From Phocaeicola coprocola DSM 17136 (GTDB taxonomy: Bacteria > Bacteroidota > Bacteroidia > Bacteroidales > Bacteroidaceae), in NCBI RefSeq assembly GCF_000154845.1, contig NZ_DS981460.1, positions 137,965 to 196,087 of the forward strand: a stretch of DNA of 58,123 nt, in the 5' to 3' direction. The translations under genes were made by a program, and so were the position numbers. Each line of letters starts with the position of its first letter. The stretch's first letter is position 1. This document shows, one piece after another, positions 1 through 8,418 of the stretch. Under the pieces are notes generated by a model. It was not told the DNA's origin, made no database searches, and worked only from the letters and a program-made list of their open reading frames with translations.

Positions 1-68
1 TGACATAAACCACCACCAATAAATGATTATGAGCACGAACAGAAGACCTGCACGAGCTGAGCTCGGGA

Positions 69-738
69 ATGCAGCTGCTGAGCTCTCTGGAAGAAACACA
101 TCAGTTGGACAAGCTTACCTGCGTGAAGGCATGCAGATCATGCTCAGTACGAACGTGACACGAGAGGGAACAACCGCATCCAGCGTCTTATAAAGAATGC
201 CGGCTTCCGTCTGAGAGCCTCGATGGAAGAACTTGAAACGGACACGGCAAGGGGCATACAGACCTGCTCTGCAGCCGACCTTGCAACCGGAAATTACATC
301 ACGGGCGGAATGACGGTCATCATTACCGGACCGGCAGGAACCGGGAAGTCCTACTTTGCCTGTGCCCTGGGTGACAGGGCATGCAGGAACGGCCGGAAGG
401 TACTGTACTTCACGATGAACATGCTCATCGAGAACCTGAAGCTTGCACATCTGGAAGGACGGGAAACAAACTTCTTCCGGAAGCTGAACGCACATGACCT
501 GCTGATTATCGATGACTTTGGGATGGTCAAGCTGGACGGCCAGATACAGCATGACTTTGAACAGATCATAGATGACCGGTACAACCGGAAGGCACTCATC
601 CTGGCCAGCCAGCTTCCCGTTGCAGACTGGTATGATGTGTTCCAAAGCGAGCTCATTGCGGAAGCCTGTCTGGACAGAATCGTGCATAAGGCAATAAAAT
701 TTGACCTTAAAGGAGAGAGCCTAAGAAAGAAGTATTAA
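69..738 (+). pseudogene. IS21-family IstB ATPase, frameshifted remnant
   Basis: IstB is the AAA+ helper ATPase of IS21-type transposition. The open part from about 142 carries the IstB core: NNRIQRLIKNAGFR, a Walker A motif GPAGTGKS (about 331-354) and a Walker B-like LLIIDDFG, ending in a basic tail. The N-terminus is broken. An IstB-like start (MQLLSSLEETHQ, ending DKLT) reads in one frame from 69, REGMQIML reads in a second frame from 122, and the core reads in a third, so at least two indels are needed. Bases 1-22 could be the last codons of istA but are too short to prove. It probably makes no functional protein. Confidence 0.75.
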
Positions 739-797
739 CTTTGCCAACAACACTGAATACTAACTGGGGACTGAACGGATATCACCGGAAATGCTGA

Positions 798-914
798 ACG
801 GGTATCCGCCGGAATATGCAGGTAAAACTGCAATTGACATCAGGTGCCACATTGTTCCTAAGAAATACCACAGTTCTTGATTTGAGTCTGTTGCTTAATA
901 AAATGATAGGATGA
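798..914 (+). pseudogene. IS66 TnpA (OrfA) C-terminal remnant
   Basis: A short open frame ending at TGA 912-914 encodes a tail such as VKLQLTSGATLFLRNTT followed by a leucine-rich end. This resembles the C-terminus of IS66 OrfA, which normally sits directly upstream of tnpB. The stop is one base before the tnpB start, the tight spacing usual for IS66 operons. An in-frame TGA at 795-797 and the adjoining IS21 debris cut off the rest. The assignment rests on position and weak sequence likeness only. Confidence 0.45.
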
Positions 915-915
915 T

Positions 916-1260
916 ATGCTTGGACTTAGCGCTAACCTGAACTATTACCTGTTCAACGGTAATGTGGATTTGCGGAAAGGAATCTTCCGCCTGTGTGAGA
1001 GTATAAGGGAAGAGATGTCACTTGACCCGAGCGATGCATCCAATGTATATATGTTCATGTCCAGGAACCGAAAAGTTGTGAAAATACTTCATTATGAACG
1101 CGGATTTTATGTGCTTTACGAGAAACGTCCTGTCATGGGGAGATTCAAGAAACCTGTGTTTGATGAAGTCTCCAAATGCTACCGGATACAATGGTCGGAC
1201 ATGGCCTATCTTACGGAAAGTATAGTAGTTGACAAGATGTACGTCAGTCCGAAAGATTAA
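916..1260 (+). CDS. tnpB: IS66 family accessory protein TnpB
   Basis: The 114-residue protein has the usual length and signatures of IS66 OrfB/TnpB: an early LFNGNVDLRKGIFRLC (family pattern DMRKGFDGL), then a central RNRKVVKILHYERGFYVLYEKR stretch in which the family shows a conserved K-x-L-x-W-x-G segment, and a C-terminal aromatic segment. It is required with TnpC for IS66 transposition, though its biochemical role is not settled. The frame is intact. It sits between the tnpA remnant and tnpC (gap about 88 bp). Since tnpA and tnpC are both damaged, the element is probably immobile unless helped in trans. Confidence 0.85.
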   Translation: MLGLSANLNYYLFNGNVDLRKGIFRLCESIREEMSLDPSDASNVYMFMSRNRKVVKILHYERGFYVLYEKRPVMGRFKKPVFDEVSKCYRIQWSDMAYLTESIVVDKMYVSPKD

Positions 1261-1348
1261 TATTAATACATTGATTATCAATAAAAATAATATAAGAATA
1301 AACGATAAAAAGTTTGCGTAACTGCCTGATTTTTCGTACCTTTATATC

Positions 1349-3129
1349 ATGATTGATGAAAGGGCATACGAGTTACTTTGCTGCCAACTGGGTCTGGCGA
1401 ATGAGGAAAAGGCGGGGCTTCGCAAACAAGTAAACGAACTGATTGCGAGGCTTAAGGCTATTGAAGAATCAAACAAAGAGAACTCCAAGGCTCTGGTTGA
1501 TACAATCAATGACCTCAAAGAATCCCTCGAAAAGCAATCGAGTACGGTTGAACATTACAGGAAAGAGATGGAACTTATGAGAAAGCAGCTTGAGGCAAAA
1601 GACGAGGTGAACATGATGCTGGCAAATGAGATATCCAATCTCAGGCTTCAGCTTGAGGGCAGCAGGAAACACCGTTTCGGCCGTACCTCAGAGCAAAGAA
1701 GGCTGCTGAACAACCGTAACATCGACAAGTCTGCAATGGAGAAGTCCGAGTACGACGGTTCTGGCAAGAAAGGTGATGATGATAATAAGACCGATGGTAA
1801 CGGTACCGGCAGCAATACCTCTTCCGGTAACGTACCTGCACAGAACTGCAGGCCTTCAAGGAAAAAGGAAACTGCTCCCCGTGCAGCAAAGACCAGGCTG
1901 AAGGTGGATAAGGTAATTGTTCATGAAATAGAAGACTATTACCAACTCCCGGATGGTGCAAGGCTTATGAAGCGTAACGGAATGGCTGATGTGTGGGAAT
2001 ACAGGTTTATAGAACATGTGCGTGCTCATAACGTGGAGCATGTGTACAAGGTGGCAAGGGTAAAGCTTGCAGACGGCACTTTCACTAACACGATGGAGCA
2101 TCCCTTGAAAAACCTTGGAGGAATCTTTTCCCCTGATTTGCTTGCCCGTCTGCTTTGTCTGAAATATGACTTCAGTATGCCTGAGAACAGACAGATAAGA
2201 CTGCTTGCAAGAGAAGGCATCCACATAAGCAACACCACGCTGAACGGCTATATCCATAACGGAATCTCCAGACTTAGGGAGTTTATGGAAGATGTCTTCA
2301 AGGAGTTTGTACAACAGGCAAAATACCTTATGGTTGACGAGACGACCGAGCTTGTCGGAGTTGAAACACCGGAAGGCAAGGCTTACAGGAGAAAGTATTT
2401 ATGGGCTTTTTTTGCAAAGCATGTCAAGTTGGTTTACTATCATTACAATAACGGCAGCAGAGCCTCTGATGTAGCAAAGACCTTCCTTGAACATTTTATG
2501 GGATCTGTATCTACAGACGGATATACGGTTTACAGGATGTTCGACGGAGAAGACTCAAAGGTGCTTCATATAGGATGCTGGACACACTGCAGGAGGCTGT
2601 GGGTCGATGCCTTGCCATCAGACAGAACTGCGATGGATATAATAGACCCTATCGGTGATATGTTCAGAAATGAAGACTTGTTCCGCACAATGAAACTCAG
2701 CGGTGAGCAGATTAAGGAAAAAAGACTTAAGCTTACGAGACCTATTCTTGAACGTATCCATCATAAGGTGGTCATGATGATGCAGGATACCAAACTCATG
2801 GCAAACGAACTGATGAGAAAGGCTGTGAACTATACGATAAACCAGTGGAAATCCCTGAAAAATATCCTCAAGGACGGTTCTGCGGAAATATCGAACAACC
2901 TCTGTGAGCAAAGGATGAAACCTGTAAAGCTGCTGCTCAGAACTGTATGAACATAGGCAGTGAGGATGCAGCAGGAAACTCGGCATTCATCTTTTCTCTG
3001 ATAGAAAGCTGCAAGCTTAATGATATAGCCCCTCAGGATTACCTGAAGCACTTGTTTGAATGTATTCTTCATGGTAAGGACTGCGACAAGAAAGTCCTTC
3101 TGCCATGTTTTTATAAATCGGAATGTTAA
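1349..3129 (+). pseudogene. tnpC: IS66 family transposase TnpC, frameshifted near the 3' end
   Basis: The first 533 codons (1349-2950) hold an N-terminal coiled coil (about residues 15-105), a Ser/Gly/Asn-rich linker and the IS66 transposase core, including KYLMVDETT (first catalytic Asp), a conserved THCRRLWVDA segment and ISNNLCEQRMKP near the catalytic Glu. The normal continuation, NIGSEDAAGNSAF then SLIESCKLNDIAP and YLKHLFECIL, lies in another frame at 2938-3129. Loss of one base at about 2937-2942 explains this. No slippery heptamer or structure suggests programmed frameshifting, so I call a disrupted gene. A partial TAnnTTTA box at 1337-1344 may be its promoter. Confidence 0.85.
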
Positions 3130-3158
3130 AACTAAACTATTTTCTTGCGGACATTTTT

Positions 3159-3189
3159 ATTTTATCGGCTGAAAAACAGCCGATAAAAT
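3159..3189. terminator. Perfect 13-bp hairpin after IS66
   Basis: The arms (ATTTTATCGGCTG and its exact complement) flank a 5-base A loop. The A/T ends on both sides would allow Rho-independent termination in either direction. It lies 30 bp after tnpC. Confidence 0.6.
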
Positions 3190-3290
3190 TGTCGTGGCGG
3201 AAAATAGAATGGTTACCGAATATTAAATACACCTCCCGAATTTTCTTATGAAGAATTTGTTCGTTAATTTGACAATCTCTCTCTTTAATA

Positions 3291-3332
3291 AAAAACCGAG
3301 GTCGTTTCGAAGTTGAAACGACCTCGGTTTTT
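3291..3332. terminator. Strong 18-bp bidirectional terminator
   Basis: The arms 3291-3308 and 3315-3332 are perfectly complementary, GC-rich in the middle (CCGAGGTCGTTTC) and bounded by A5 and T5 runs. No intact gene feeds it from the left, so it may be the surviving 3' end of an operon displaced by the insertion elements. Confidence 0.75.
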
Positions 3333-3579
3333 TATTAGAGGATACATACCTTTTGTTAAACTTTTAAAATTTCACATTTTTATTACTATTACAATTGCTA
3401 TTAAGACAAAATTAAGAGTGAATTAATAGGATAAACCTATATTTGTGCTAAAAATCAATATAATTGTTAAACCTTTAATATTCAATCACTATGACAAATT
3501 CAACTTAATTATTTCTGAATTTTCTTTGTTTAATCAGATTCTAATAATGAATAAAACTAATTCCACTAATATTATGATC
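3333..3579. other. AT-rich gap with an orphan promoter
   Basis: The stretch between the terminator and the IS4-family element has no gene. It holds a good Bacteroides -7 box at 3439-3446 on the plus strand and an ATG at 3491 that opens only four codons before a stop. I see no other feature. It looks like a 5' control region whose gene has been lost or displaced at the IS edge. Confidence 0.5.
3439..3446 (+). promoter_or_regulatory. Orphan -7 box TATATTTG
   Basis: The octamer matches the Bacteroides -7 consensus TAnnTTTG exactly. No clear -33 TTTG is found 19-21 bp upstream. The reading direction runs into the 3' end of the minus-strand IS4-family transposase. Confidence 0.35.
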
Positions 3580-4852
3580 AATAGTTCGTTAAAAATTCGC
3601 CAAGCCTAAGCGGCTCTGGCAGTAAATAAAATGAGTTCTTTGAAAAGTTTGTCAATAACTTGCGGGTCTGGGCTAATCCCAAACACGCAAATAAATCGTT
3701 CAAGCATATAAGCATTGTGTATGAAAGACTTGCAGGAGGATATGGAATAGGTTATTCCGAGCCTCTTACATGCCGCTTTGGCCAAGTTGACAGCAGCAAG
3801 CGATGCATTGAAGTGAAAATCCAATTTCCTGAAGTCGGTAGACTGGCAGCTGGTGATTCCTGCATGCTGCTTGCCATCTCTAAAGAAATTCCAACTGGAA
3901 CCTGGTTCTGTAATAATCCAGCACCTCGCGTCCATCCATGGAATCGTCTGTAGAGAAATAAAGTTGCCACTTGTCTGTTCTTCCGTCCATCGGATACCAG
4001 ACGGCTAAGGAAACATACCTTTTGAAAGCTTTAGCATAAACCCTCAATCCGTATAGCTTTCCTTTGTTCACCTCGTATTCCTTGCACCGGGTCAAATCCA
4101 GATTGGCAAAGTCAATCCTGCCGTCAAACCACTTGGGATGACCACGTTTTCCTGTTTTCTTTTCCAATGTCGGATAGTACAGGACAACATCATTCCTAAA
4201 GCGGCTGATAACATGGAAACTGTTCTCACACATAGGCGTTACGAAAGTTTCCTTGGAAAAGAATGCGTCTGCAACCACCGTTTTGGATATGCTTTGCAGC
4301 TTGTCTTTTCTGCTGATAAGATAGCAGCTGTACCAGTCAACAAGGTTCTTGTCCATATTATCCAAGGTCTTACAATCCGGTGTCTGAATGGAACCTAAAG
4401 TCATGCATTCATGGTTGTCGATGTCAATGATACCGATGCCCATGATTTCCAATCCTCGCTTGTACTCTCCTGCACAACCGGACCAGAAGTAACCTATCCA
4501 AGGTGTCTTCTTGCCTGATTTGGGAATATGGAAGGGTCGATGGCAATGGCTTTTCTTTTGCCTGTGAGATGCTTGCTGATGATAGATCCGTTGAACGCAA
4601 ACCAGTCGAAAGTTTCATGCTCAAAAAGGTTACGATAAGTCTGTTCTGAGAAACAGCCATATCTGCCCAATTGAAGGAAATTTATACGATCCGGGATGGC
4701 CATGAATAATTTCATGGTGTCCATGAATGCTTTTTCAAAAGGTTTGTGTATATTCGCTACTGATTTGAGAGCCGACAGGCACTCGGATTGGTATTGCATA
4801 AGGAGTGTTTCTTTAGTCATAATCAGAAGAGTTCAGAGACTTCTAATTTACT
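3580..4852 (-). mobile_element. IS4-family insertion sequence, copy 1 (degenerate)
   Basis: The left edge is set by comparison with copy 2. Sequence is shared from AATAGTTCGTTAAAA at 3580 (copy 2: 56923) and differs outside. The right edge cannot be fixed because copy 2 runs off the window; 4852 is only a minimum, covering the transposase start. A weak partial match to the left end (AATAG..C....AAAA) near 5004 on the opposite strand could be the real right end. No convincing target duplication was found. Confidence 0.6.
3606..4820 (-). pseudogene. IS4-family DDE transposase, copy 1, two frameshifts
   Basis: The protein matches copy 2 (56949-58123) almost throughout. Visible parts are AIAIDPS (first catalytic Asp), VVADAFF (second Asp) and YYRTRFQLEF, the start of the IS4 Y-2-R-3-E-6-K signature. 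Relative to copy 2, one base is missing near 4530 (just after the first Asp motif) and two bases near 3882 (inside the YREK motif), so the reading frame breaks twice and the catalytic Glu-Lys part is lost. The start MTKETLLMQYQ at 4820 is intact. The element is dead, but it is a homologous partner for copy 2 in the same orientation. Confidence 0.85.
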
Positions 4853-5020
4853 AAGAAATAACGAATCATGCAATACTTTCATCCTTTATTATCAGCATGT
4901 TAGCTCTCCTTTTTCAGCACATTTCTTCATGCTTAACCATTCGTTTTTGACAACATTTCAATGACCTCTTTAGTGTTTCCGAACCAGCTTTTGCCGGTTC
5001 TATTGTTTAACTTTTAATTT
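4821..5020. other. Gap between IS4 copy 1 and the palindrome
   Basis: No gene is seen here. A short hairpin at 4981-5000 (GAACC arms around GC-TTTT-GC with one A/C mismatch), followed by TATTGTTT, could be a weak terminator or part of the IS end. No TAnnTTTG promoter for the GH92 gene is visible. Confidence 0.4.
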
Positions 5021-5048
5021 TTCGGTAAAAATTTACCGAAGTATTGTA
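5021..5048. repeat. Palindrome upstream of GH92 (site 1 of a pair)
   Basis: This is an inverted repeat with arms TTCGGTAAA and TTTACCGAA around a central AA, extended on the right by GTATTGTA. Positions 5021-5046 are identical to the complement of 50720-50745. It ends 8 bp before the GH92 ATG, so any transcript would carry a hairpin next to the start codon. Confidence 0.8.
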
Positions 5049-5055
5049 AAAAACT

Positions 5056-7344
5056 ATGAAATTATATTACTCTATTATTATAAGCATAACTTTCATGCTT
5101 CTCTCTTGTAAATCGAATCCTGATATTAATAAACAGCTAGAACCAGTTGATTATGTAAATCCATATATGGGTAACATAAGTCACCTATTAGTTCCAACAT
5201 TTCCAACAATTCACCTTCCTAATAGTATGCTGCGAATATATCCGGAAAGAAGTGACTATACAGACCAGCAATTACATGGATTACCCCTAGCTGTAACAAG
5301 CCATCGTGGTTGCTCGGCTTTTAACTTAAGCCCTCATCAAGACAACAATCTATCTCCTGTCATCAACTATAGCTATGATCATGAAATTATAAAACCATAT
5401 TATTATGAGGTTTTACTTGATGAAGAGCAAATAAATATAAAATATGCCCCTTCACATCAATCTGCCATTTACCAAATTGAATATCAACAGGCAGACCGTC
5501 CTGCATACATAATGATTAACTCCCGAAATGGAGGAATAAAAATTGATAATGGTACAGTAAGTGGATACCAACAACTAGAAAATAACACGCGCATATACCT
5601 ATATATGAAACCTGACATCACTCCTCTACAAGAAGGAATTTTAGAGAATAAGCAGATAAATTCCTTTATAAAAGAGGCCAAGGGAAATGATGCATGTGCC
5701 GTACTCCACTTCCCTAAAGGAACTAAGACCGTTAATTTATATTATGGTATTTCTTTTATAAGTGTAGAACAGGCCCGTAAAAATATGGAGCGTGAACTAA
5801 CAGAAGCAGATCTGAATACAATATTAAAAAAAGGACGGGAGATCTGGAACAAAGCATTGAGAACAATTCAAGTTGAAGATAACAATGAAGAAAACAAAAG
5901 AGTCCTATATACCTCATTTTATCGTGTATTCGAACGTCCTGTTTGCATCAGTGAAGATGGACGTTATTTTAGTGCATTTGATGGTAAAATTCATGAAGAT
6001 AAAGGTAAACCATTCTATACGGACGATTGGATCTGGGATACTTACAGGGCTGCACATCCACTACGATTGTTAATTGACGAAAAAACTGAAACTAATATAA
6101 TTGATTCATATTTACGTATGGCTGAACAAATGGGAAATATGTGGATGCCCACCTTCCCTGAAATCACAGGTGATTCCCGCCGTATGAATTCCAACCATGC
6201 TGTTGCAACAATTGCAGATGCTGCAACTAAAGGTCTGAATTTTAATCTAGAAAAAGCTTATGAAGCATGTCGTAAAGGCATAGAAGAAAAAACTTTAGCT
6301 CCATGGTCTGATGCTAAAGCCGGTTGGATTGATGAATTTTATAAAATTAATGGATACATACCAGCTTTACAAGAAGGAGAACAAGAAATAGATAAAAATG
6401 TACATCCATTCGAAAAACGTCAAGCCATAGCAGTTACGTTAGGAACAGCTTACGACCAATGGTGTTTATCTCAAATTGCTCGTATTTTAGGTAAAAATAA
6501 AGAAGCTGACTATTACTCAAAATGTGCTTACAATTACCGTAACGTATATAATAGCCAGACAGGCTTTTTCCATCCCAAAGATCAAAAGGGGAAATGGATA
6601 ACCCCATTTGATTATCGTTATTCTGGAGGGCAAGGAGCACGCAATTACTATGGAGAGAACAATGGATGGATATATCGCTGGGATGTACCTCATAATATTG
6701 AAGATTTAATTTCTTTAATGGGAGGAAAAGAAAAATTTATTTCCAACCTAGATCAGATGTTCCTTGAACCATTAGGAAAAAGCAAATTTGAGTTTTATGC
6801 ACAATTACCAGATCATACAGGAAATGTAGGGCAGTTTTCAATGGCTAATGAACCTAGTTTACATATTCCATATTTATATAATTACGCCGGACAGCCTTGG
6901 AAAACTCAAAAACTTATTCGCACATTATTAAAAACTTGGTTCCGTAATGACTTGATGGGAATACCAGGAGATGAAGATGGAGGAGGCATGTCAGCATTTG
7001 TTGTTTTTTCTTCATTGGGATTCTATCCTGTAACTCCAGGGTTTCCCGCTTATAATATAGGAAGCCCTCTGTTTTCCAAGACAAAAGTAAAGCTTAGTAA
7101 TGGAAAGATATTTGAAATTGAGGCGCAAGGAGTATCGGAAGAGAATAAGTATATCCAATCTGCTAATCTGAATGGTCAAAAATGGAACAAGCCTTGGTTC
7201 AGTCATGATGATATAAAGAACGGTGGCAAACTAATTTTAGTAATGGGAAATAAGCCGAATAAAACATGGGGTAATACCCCTGATGCAGTTCCTCCTTCAA
7301 CTGATAAATTATATAATAATGCCAATCAGCAGTTGGCTTTCTGA
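5056..7344 (+). CDS. GH92 alpha-mannosidase family lipoprotein
   Basis: GH92 enzymes are calcium-dependent exo-acting alpha-mannosidases used on N-glycans and mannans. The 762-residue protein starts with a lipoprotein signal (FMLLSC, Cys18), so it is probably periplasmic or outer-membrane anchored. Family landmarks are VDYVNPYMG near the N-terminus, YGENNGW (Glu534, the likely counterpart of the family's catalytic acid), FSMANEPSLHIPYLYNYAG, and GDEDGGGMSAF with Asp639/Asp641 where the catalytic base lies. The N-terminal region after VNPYMG departs from the usual GTGGHGH-type motif, so specificity may differ from well-studied members. The last residues, NANQQLAF and the stop, are read from the left inverted repeat of the adjacent IS, so the natural C-terminus has been replaced. 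The palindrome lies just upstream. Confidence 0.88.
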   Translation: MKLYYSIIISITFMLLSCKSNPDINKQLEPVDYVNPYMGNISHLLVPTFPTIHLPNSMLRIYPERSDYTDQQLHGLPLAVTSHRGCSAFNLSPHQDNNLSPVINYSYDHEIIKPYYYEVLLDEEQINIKYAPSHQSAIYQIEYQQADRPAYIMINSRNGGIKIDNGTVSGYQQLENNTRIYLYMKPDITPLQEGILENKQINSFIKEAKGNDACAVLHFPKGTKTVNLYYGISFISVEQARKNMERELTEADLNTILKKGREIWNKALRTIQVEDNNEENKRVLYTSFYRVFERPVCISEDGRYFSAFDGKIHEDKGKPFYTDDWIWDTYRAAHPLRLLIDEKTETNIIDSYLRMAEQMGNMWMPTFPEITGDSRRMNSNHAVATIADAATKGLNFNLEKAYEACRKGIEEKTLAPWSDAKAGWIDEFYKINGYIPALQEGEQEIDKNVHPFEKRQAIAVTLGTAYDQWCLSQIARILGKNKEADYYSKCAYNYRNVYNSQTGFFHPKDQKGKWITPFDYRYSGGQGARNYYGENNGWIYRWDVPHNIEDLISLMGGKEKFISNLDQMFLEPLGKSKFEFYAQLPDHTGNVGQFSMANEPSLHIPYLYNYAGQPWKTQKLIRTLLKTWFRNDLMGIPGDEDGGGMSAFVVFSSLGFYPVTPGFPAYNIGSPLFSKTKVKLSNGKIFEIEAQGVSEENKYIQSANLNGQKWNKPWFSHDDIKNGGKLILVMGNKPNKTWGNTPDAVPPSTDKLYNNANQQLAF

Positions 7345-8395
7345 TTCAAACATTAAAAATTAACAAATGTAAGTAGAGCAATAGCCAACTTTCCAAAGGT
7401 ATGTACCAACAGCCCTTTGGTAGCTCTTACTTTAGATGCTCTTTGAATTTCTGTTTTTTCATTCAGCCAGTTGAAAAAGGATTCGATAGGTTGTCTGACT
7501 TTAGAAACGGCTTGCGAGAAAAGGTCTCTTGCAGCTTTCTCCCTCTGTTTGAGAACTTCCGGTTCCCCTTTAATCTCTTTATGCGAAGTAAGCACTTTAA
7601 CCGGATTACTCTCATTAAAGAAAGAGAAATCGCTGTAAGTCTTGTCCGCAAGCACCGTCCTTCCGGATAGGTATGGCACGCATTCGCTTTTGAATACGGT
7701 CAGGTCGTTGTCCGAAGCCGGTGTCAGAGTTATCATTTCCGGAAAAGGAAAGGTTCCCTCCCTACGCTGTCCTACCATATGCAGTTTCATGCCATAGTAG
7801 TACATGTTCTTAGTGGAGCAATACCCTTTTGATGTTATCTCCGTAGCTACTTTCCCCTCTCGGTTTTTCCCTTTACAGGTCACTATCGGCATAGAATCGA
7901 CAATGGATATAATGGAGTCGCAATCCTTGGGCTTGAATGATTGTATCATGGTTTCCACCAGCACCTTAAATGTTTCTGAAAGCATATTTAGGCGTCCGCA
8001 AAACGTTTGATAAGACGGCAATTTTGGAAACCATGATGACAGATACTCCTTAGCGAAGGTATGTATCTCCTTGATGTTGAAGTATCTCTGGCAGTACCCG
8101 CAGAACAGATAGATGGTAAGAACCTCCTCATCCGTAAACTCAGGATTGGAATTGTTACTGAATCTCTGGCAGTGGAAACGCAGAGAAGACTTATGGACAT
8201 CACAGATATACATATACAAACCTATTAGTATTAACTTTTTCTCCTTGGGAATCATAATTAGAAAAATGAGTGGTTTTATTCTTCTAATTTACTGATTTTC
8301 AAGGAGATTGTAAAATAAAACAATGAGATAATTGACTGAATTACAAACTTTTAAATCAAGAATCAGAAGATGTTTTCAACTGCTGATTCGCATTA
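7317..8395 (-). mobile_element. IS982-like insertion sequence with 19-bp inverted repeats
   Basis: The ends 7317-7335 (TAATGCCAATCAGCAGTTG) and the complement of 8377-8395 match at 18 of 19 bases. A second inner pair, TTCTGATTC at 7339-7347 and its complement at 8360-8368, supports the ends. ATAA borders both sides (7313-7316 and 8396-8399) and is a possible 4-bp target duplication, though the AT-rich context makes it weak. The element lies between the GH92 and GH3 genes and overlaps the GH92 stop. Confidence 0.75.
7353..8255 (-). CDS. DDE transposase, IS982-like
   Basis: The 300-residue protein is intact. It has a helical N-terminal region (FTDEEVLTIYLFCGYCQRYF, then a FPKLPSYQTFCGRLN segment like IS982 enzymes) and a DDE core: SIVDSMPIV (first Asp), VLADKTYSD (second Asp) and VRQPIESFFNWLNEKT (Glu). 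A KMYYYGMKLH-like segment between the first two acids also fits. It fills most of the element bounded by the 7317/8395 inverted repeats and is probably active or recently so. Family placement is by motif layout; a general IS4/IS5-superfamily label is the fallback. Confidence 0.78.
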   Translation of the reverse strand: MIPKEKKLILIGLYMYICDVHKSSLRFHCQRFSNNSNPEFTDEEVLTIYLFCGYCQRYFNIKEIHTFAKEYLSSWFPKLPSYQTFCGRLNMLSETFKVLVETMIQSFKPKDCDSIISIVDSMPIVTCKGKNREGKVATEITSKGYCSTKNMYYYGMKLHMVGQRREGTFPFPEMITLTPASDNDLTVFKSECVPYLSGRTVLADKTYSDFSFFNESNPVKVLTSHKEIKGEPEVLKQREKAARDLFSQAVSKVRQPIESFFNWLNEKTEIQRASKVRATKGLLVHTFGKLAIALLTFVNF

Positions 8396-8418
8396 ATAAT
8401 TAATATTCCCAAAGTGCC

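Noticed and set aside
2930..2960. Programmed frameshift in IS66 tnpC
   Set aside because: No slippery heptamer or downstream structure is seen, and the IS66 transposase is normally one frame. A simple one-base loss explains it.
4840..8293. Shared 13-mer (CTTCTAATTTACT) just upstream of both the IS4 copy 1 and IS982-like transposase starts (4840-4852 and 8281-8293)
   Set aside because: The surrounding bases differ, the elements are of different families, and a 13-base AT-rich match in 58 kb is plausible by chance.
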